This document shows positions 15,041-18,233 of a stretch of 18,233 nt of DNA, one piece after another. The notes under the pieces were generated by a model. It had not been told where the DNA came from and made no database searches. It saw nothing but the letters and a program-made list of their open reading frames with translations. Numbering within the stretch: the first letter of the stretch is position 1; every line of letters begins with the position of its first letter. The position numbers and the translations under genes are program-made. The DNA comes from Limnohabitans sp. (lineage in GTDB: Bacteria > Pseudomonadota > Gammaproteobacteria > Burkholderiales > Burkholderiaceae_C): the NCBI GenBank assembly GCA_030729445.1, contig JANQXJ010000121.1, positions 1 through 18,233 on the forward strand, written 5' to 3'.

Positions 15041-16516
15041 TCAGTCCGCGCTTTTCTTGACCACGGCGTACCGCGCCAAGGTCTTTTCGCGGGCTTCGGC
15101 GTGGTCCACGATGGGGGCAGGGTAGGTCTTGCCGATCACCACCCCCGCCGCCTGCAATTCCATGGGTTTGGCCAGCCACGGCGCGTGCAATGCGGCCGTC
15201 GGCAAGTCGGCCAATTCGGGCACATAGCGGCGGATGAATTTGCCCTCGGGGTCGAACTTTTCGCTTTGGCTGATCGGGTTGAAGATGCGAAAGTAGGGTT
15301 GCGCGTCACAGCCACTCGAGCTGGCCCACTGCCAACCGCCGTTGTTGGCCGATAAATCAAAGTCGTTCAGGTGGGTGGCGAAGTACTTTTCGCCCCAGCG
15401 CCAGTCGATGCCCAAATCCTTCACCAAAAAGCTCGCCACCACCATGCGCAGGCGGTTGTGCATGTAGCCTGTCTGGTTGATCTGGCGCATGGCCGCGTCC
15501 ACCAGCGGGTAACCGGTGCGGGCTTCGCACCAGGCGTCAAACAGCTTGTGGGCGTGCGGGCCGTGCTCCCAGTGGATGGCGTCGTAATCGGGTTTGAAGC
15601 TTTGGCCGCGGCCCACATGGGCAAAGTTGTGCAGCACCTGCACATAAAAGTCGCGCCAAATCAGCTCTGACAGCCACACGCTGGCCCCCACGCTGCCCGC
15701 CAGCATGCGCGGGTGCGCCTCGCGGGCCAGCTGGCGGATGGACACCGTGCCAAAGCGCAAATGCACACTCAAATAACTGGGGCCTTTGACAGCGGGGAAG
15801 TTGCGTGTGTCTTCGTACTGGTCAATGCGGGTCAAAAAGTCTTGCAGCAAGGCCTGAGCGCCAGACTCGCCGGTGGGGATTTTCAGGGCTTGCAGGTTGG
15901 TGGGCTCAAAACCCATGTCGGCCAAGCTGGGCACTGGCTGCGCCAGATCGTCGGGGCGGGGGGCCAAGCGACCGGCCAGGGGGGCGACTTCGAAAGCCTG
16001 CAGGTCGTCGGGCGTGACTTTCTTCAACCAGGCATTTTTGTAGGGCGTGAACACGCTGAAGGGTTTGACCATCTGCGTCAGCACCTCGTTGCGCTCAAAC
16101 ACCACATGGTCCTTGTAGGTGTGCAGCACGATGCCGTGGTCGGCCAGGTGGCCGCGCACCTGGATGTCCCGGGCCAGCGCCAAGGGCTCGTCGTCGTGGT
16201 TGGCAAACACCACCTGCGCCTGCAGGTGCTGGGCCAGCTTGACGATTTTGTCCTTGGCCACGCCGTGGCGAACGATCAGGCCAGCCTGGGGGTGGCCTGC
16301 CAACTCGCGCAAGCGGGCATCTACCTCGACCAGCGACTCGCGGATGAACTCGACCCGGCGGTCGGCGCGGGGCAGGGCGTTCAGGATCTCGGTGTCGAAC
16401 ACAAACGCCACATGCACGCGCTGGCAGTGCTTCAGGGCCTGGTGCAGGGCCGCGTGGTCACTCACGCGCAGATCGCGCCTCAGCCAGACCAGGCCACAAG
16501 AAAAAGGGGTTTCCAT
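15041..16516 (-). CDS. phrB: Deoxyribodipyrimidine photolyase (class I CPD photolyase)
   Basis: Light-driven FAD enzyme that reverses cyclobutane pyrimidine dimers in DNA. From the ATG at 16516 the protein has 491 residues (E. coli PhrB has 472). The N-terminal antenna domain starts LVWLRRDLRVSDHAAL (9-24). The FAD domain carries TGYPLVDAAMRQ (334-345), MHNRLRMVVASFLVKDL (352-368), NNGGWQWASSSGCDAQPYFR (391-410), and NPISQSEKFDPEG (413-425). The electron-transfer tryptophan triad appears as W316, W372 and W395, aligning with E. coli W306, W359 and W382. The frame stays open 125 codons upstream through yqgE, but that stretch is not family sequence, so it was trimmed. It is divergent from yqgE and converges on the rubredoxin gene with no bases between the stop codons. 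Confidence 0.95.
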   Translation of the reverse strand: METPFSCGLVWLRRDLRVSDHAALHQALKHCQRVHVAFVFDTEILNALPRADRRVEFIRESLVEVDARLRELAGHPQAGLIVRHGVAKDKIVKLAQHLQAQVVFANHDDEPLALARDIQVRGHLADHGIVLHTYKDHVVFERNEVLTQMVKPFSVFTPYKNAWLKKVTPDDLQAFEVAPLAGRLAPRPDDLAQPVPSLADMGFEPTNLQALKIPTGESGAQALLQDFLTRIDQYEDTRNFPAVKGPSYLSVHLRFGTVSIRQLAREAHPRMLAGSVGASVWLSELIWRDFYVQVLHNFAHVGRGQSFKPDYDAIHWEHGPHAHKLFDAWCEARTGYPLVDAAMRQINQTGYMHNRLRMVVASFLVKDLGIDWRWGEKYFATHLNDFDLSANNGGWQWASSSGCDAQPYFRIFNPISQSEKFDPEGKFIRRYVPELADLPTAALHAPWLAKPMELQAAGVVIGKTYPAPIVDHAEAREKTLARYAVVKKSAD

Positions 16517-16548
16517 CGAGGTATGCCGGTTGGAGTCAAACAATGCAC

Positions 16549-16567
16549 CTGTGGATCCCGTCCACAG
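16549..16567. promoter_or_regulatory. Inverted repeat in the phrB/yqgE divergent region (candidate operator)
   Basis: CTGTGGA (16549-16555) and its exact reverse complement TCCACAG (16561-16567) are separated by five bases. It lies in the 75-base gap between divergent phrB and yqgE, and its right arm covers the -35 position of the proposed yqgE promoter. A regulator of one or both genes could bind here. The arms are short, so chance is possible. Confidence 0.35.
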
Positions 16568-16579
16568 AAACGGGGCCGC

Positions 16580-16585
16580 TAAAAT
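16580..16585 (+). promoter_or_regulatory. Candidate -10 element of the yqgE-ruvX-pyrR transcript
   Basis: TAAAAT lies only six bases before the yqgE ATG (16592). Transcription would begin at about the start codon, giving a leaderless or nearly leaderless message. In agreement, no Shine-Dalgarno sequence precedes yqgE. No good -35 is seen at 16557-16562. Confidence 0.4.
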
Positions 16586-16591
16586 CGGTGC

Positions 16592-17191
16592 ATGACTGCC
16601 GATTCTGCCTCCATTGACCTCAAGCATCATTTCCTGATCGCCATGCCCGGGTTGGAGGACGAGACATTTGCCCGCAGCGTCGTCTACATGTGTGAGCACA
16701 GCGCCCGCGGGGCCATGGGGCTGATCATCAACAAGCCCGCCGACATCAGCATGCGCCACCTGTTTGAAAAGGTGGAGTTGCCCCTGCGCCGCGAAGACTT
16801 GATGGAAAGCCCTGTGGGCCATGGCGGCCCGGTTCAGACCGAGCGCGGCTTTGTTTTGCACGAGCCCTTGCTCCTGGACAAACCCGAGCAAGATGGCCCC
16901 GTTTACGCCTCCACCCTCACCATACCGGGCGGGTTGGAGATGACCACCTCGCGGGATGTGCTCGAAGCTCTGTCTTCAGGTGTTGGGCCCCGTCGGGTGC
17001 TGATCACCCTAGGTTACTCCTCTTGGGGTGAGGGACAGCTTGAATCCGAGCTGGGCGAAAACACCTGGCTCACGGTGCCCGCCTCGGCCAATGTGATTTT
17101 TGAGGTGCCCATGGCCGAGCGCTACGACCGCGCCCTGGACCTGTTGGGCCTGAAAAGTTGGATGCTCTCGCCTGACGCGGGGCACGCATGA
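16592..17191 (+). CDS. yqgE: YqgE/AlgH (DUF179) family protein
   Basis: A 199-residue cytoplasmic protein of the UPF0301/AlgH family, whose biochemical role is unsettled; AlgH was linked to alginate regulation in Pseudomonas. The conserved features are HHFLIAMPGLEDETFARSVV (12-31), YMCEHSARGAMGLIINKP (32-49), GGPVQTERGFVLH (78-90), and ITLGYSSWGEGQLESEL (138-154). The start ATG at 16592 lacks a Shine-Dalgarno sequence but has a -10-like TAAAAT just upstream. It overlaps ruvX by four bases (ATGA), so the two are translationally coupled. The order yqgE-ruvX-pyrR-pyrB is a known proteobacterial arrangement, which supports all four assignments. Confidence 0.95.
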   Translation: MTADSASIDLKHHFLIAMPGLEDETFARSVVYMCEHSARGAMGLIINKPADISMRHLFEKVELPLRREDLMESPVGHGGPVQTERGFVLHEPLLLDKPEQDGPVYASTLTIPGGLEMTTSRDVLEALSSGVGPRRVLITLGYSSWGEGQLESELGENTWLTVPASANVIFEVPMAERYDRALDLLGLKSWMLSPDAGHA

Positions 17192-17604
17192 GCAGCGCAC
17201 CCGAAAACACCGTCCCTGCCAAGCACCAGAGTTTTTTGGCCTTTGACTATGGCCTCAAGCGAACGGGTGTGGCCGTGGGCAACCGCCTGATGAAGTCGGC
17301 CACGCCACAAGGCACCATCGCCGCCGAGGGCGACGCCCGCTTTGAGCACATCGCCAAACGCATCAAGGAGTGGCAGCCCGACGCGCTGGTGATTGGCGTG
17401 CCCACCCACCCCGATGGCGGCGAACACGAGAACACCGTGCGTGCCCGCAAGTTCGGCCGCCAGCTGCGCGGCCGATTTGGCCTCGTGGTCTACGAGGTCG
17501 ATGAGCGTTACACCACCACCGAGGCCCATTCTTATGGGGCCAAAGACGCCGATGCTGCCGCCGCCGCGATCATTCTTGACCAATTTTTAAGGAACATCCC
17601 ATGA
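17188..17604 (+). CDS. ruvX: RuvX/YqgF family putative Holliday-junction resolvase / pre-16S rRNA nuclease
   Basis: An RNase H-fold protein of 138 residues, the usual length. In E. coli YqgF is essential and acts in 16S rRNA 5' processing; Holliday-junction resolution was proposed from its fold. The acidic motifs are FDYGLKRTGVAVGN (19-32, D20), VYEVDERYTTTEA (101-113, E106), and KDADAAAAAIILDQFL (119-134, D122). LVIGVPTHPDG (67-77) is the conserved central strand and turn. The start ATG shares ATGA with the yqgE stop, and the stop shares ATGA with the pyrR start, so it is the middle gene of a coupled trio. Confidence 0.95.
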   Translation: MSSAPENTVPAKHQSFLAFDYGLKRTGVAVGNRLMKSATPQGTIAAEGDARFEHIAKRIKEWQPDALVIGVPTHPDGGEHENTVRARKFGRQLRGRFGLVVYEVDERYTTTEAHSYGAKDADAAAAAIILDQFLRNIP

Positions 17605-18110
17605 GCGCACTCGCCCTGAATGCCGAGGCCTTGTACATGGAGTTGCTGCGCGGAGTTCGCAGCCTGTGCACGGCCAACACCCGACTGGTGGGTATCACCT
17701 CGGGCGGCGCCTGGCTGGCCGAGCGCCTGCAGCGCGACTTGGGCTTGCCCGGCGAGTCGGGCCAAGTGTCTTCGGTCATGCACCGAGACGACTTTGCCCA
17801 GCGCGGTCTGTCCTCGGGAGGGCAGACCAGCTTGCCCTTCGAGGTCGACGGTGCCGACATCCTGATCCTGGACGACGTGCTCTACACCGGACGGACGATT
17901 CGTGCCGTCCTCAACGAAATTTTTGACTACGGCCGCCCCGCCCGCGTGCAGCTGGCCGTGCTGGTGGACCGGGGCGGGCGACAGTTGCCGGTGCAAGCCG
18001 ACTACGCCGCCGCCCGTGTGGCTTTGCCCGAGTCGCAATCGCTGGCGCTGGCCCGCGATGCAGAGGGCCGTTTCAGTTTTGAAGTGGAGATCAAAGCCCC
18101 GCTTTCTTGA
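17601..18110 (+). CDS. pyrR: PyrR: uracil phosphoribosyltransferase / pyrimidine operon regulator
   Basis: A 169-residue type I phosphoribosyltransferase. In Bacillus PyrR binds pyr mRNA and also makes UMP from uracil and PRPP; in proteobacteria the regulatory role is less clear. The PRPP-binding loop is ILDDVLYTGRTIRA (89-102). GITSGGAWLAERL (31-43) and the positive SSVMHRDDFAQRG (57-69) are also family features. AAGGAA at 17589-17594 lies six bases before the ATG, which overlaps the ruvX stop by four bases. It is followed after 33 bases by pyrB, the enzyme it is expected to control or accompany. I see no obvious anti-terminator/terminator hairpin pair in that short gap, so RNA attenuation there looks unlikely. 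Confidence 0.93.
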   Translation: MSALALNAEALYMELLRGVRSLCTANTRLVGITSGGAWLAERLQRDLGLPGESGQVSSVMHRDDFAQRGLSSGGQTSLPFEVDGADILILDDVLYTGRTIRAVLNEIFDYGRPARVQLAVLVDRGGRQLPVQADYAAARVALPESQSLALARDAEGRFSFEVEIKAPLS

Positions 18111-18143
18111 AAGCGCAGCCACAAGCTACGAGGTGACAACAAC

Positions 18144-18233
18144 ATGCTCTACAAACGCAATAACCCCCAACTCAACAAGAACGGCGAGCTGATCCACCTG
18201 CTCTCCACCGAAGGCCTGTCCAAGGACATCCTG
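18144..18233 (+). CDS. pyrB: Aspartate carbamoyltransferase, N-terminal fragment cut by window edge
   Basis: Only 30 codons are visible, beginning MLYKRNNPQLNKNGELIHLL and ending at the window end in frame. The pattern is the N-terminus of betaproteobacterial PyrB, which joins carbamoyl phosphate and aspartate in UMP synthesis. GAGGTGA (18130-18136) lies seven bases before the ATG. Position directly after pyrR supports the call. In many relatives pyrB is followed by an inactive dihydroorotase-like pyrC gene; that would lie outside the window. The identification depends on recall of the N-terminal pattern plus synteny. Confidence 0.85.
   Translation, partial: MLYKRNNPQLNKNGELIHLLSTEGLSKDIL

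Noticed and set aside
16517..16891. In-frame 125-codon N-terminal extension of the photolyase frame through yqgE.
   Set aside because: The extension is antisense to yqgE coding sequence; photolyase similarity begins just after the ATG at 16516.
1..18233. CRISPR arrays, tRNA/rRNA genes, transposases, toxin-antitoxin or defence systems.
   Set aside because: No spaced direct repeats, no recognisable tRNA or rRNA sequence, and no matching protein motifs were seen on either strand.

Overview
The window is 18.2 kb of high-GC DNA that reads as a betaproteobacterial chromosome, most likely Burkholderiales and probably Comamonadaceae. That placement is inferred from protein style, from the yqgE-ruvX-pyrR-pyrB order, and from the abundance of tripartite tricarboxylate transporter (TTT) genes known in that group. 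No RNA genes, IS elements, CRISPR arrays or prophage genes were seen. No gene-free stretch exceeds 300 bases; the longest are 11814-12054 and 11271-11483.

Layout. (1) 1-2619: the 3' part of purH, then a DEAD-box RNA helicase. (2) 2671-11270: a catabolic island. A LysR regulator on the minus strand is divergent from a seven-domain, six-gene plus-strand run: a TTT substrate-binding protein, a TctA-TctB fusion permease, an HTD2/itaconyl-CoA-type hydratase, a class III CoA transferase, a CitE-like acyl-CoA lyase, and an aspartase/fumarase-superfamily lyase. (3) 11484-14767: minus-strand genes for a DUF6172-like protein and a compact thiD-like / hemL / small outer-membrane-barrel operon. (4) 14870-16516: a rubredoxin gene converging tail to tail on a class I photolyase gene. 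(5) 16592-18233: yqgE-ruvX-pyrR, joined by 4-base overlaps, followed by the start of pyrB.

The island is the most interesting part. The order CoA transferase, hydratase and CitE-like lyase matches the logic of itaconate/mesaconate breakdown: activation to a CoA ester, hydration to a citramalyl- or malyl-CoA, then cleavage to acetyl-CoA plus pyruvate or glyoxylate. An uptake system and a C-N or C-O lyase are attached. I infer that the cell imports a substituted C4/C5 dicarboxylate, eliminates a fumarate- or mesaconate-like acid from it, and passes that acid through the CoA route. The divergent promoter region holds a perfect 9-bp inverted repeat with the T-N11-A spacing of a LysR site. A terminator-like hairpin between the binding-protein gene and the permease gene probably sets the surplus of binding protein over permease.

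The other genes are housekeeping: purine and pyrimidine synthesis, haem and thiamine-type metabolism, DNA repair and RNA processing. Oddities among them are a ThiD-family kinase that lacks the usual substrate motifs, an uncharacterised small barrel protein in the hemL operon, abutting rubredoxin and photolyase stop codons, and a yqgE promoter that may give a leaderless transcript.
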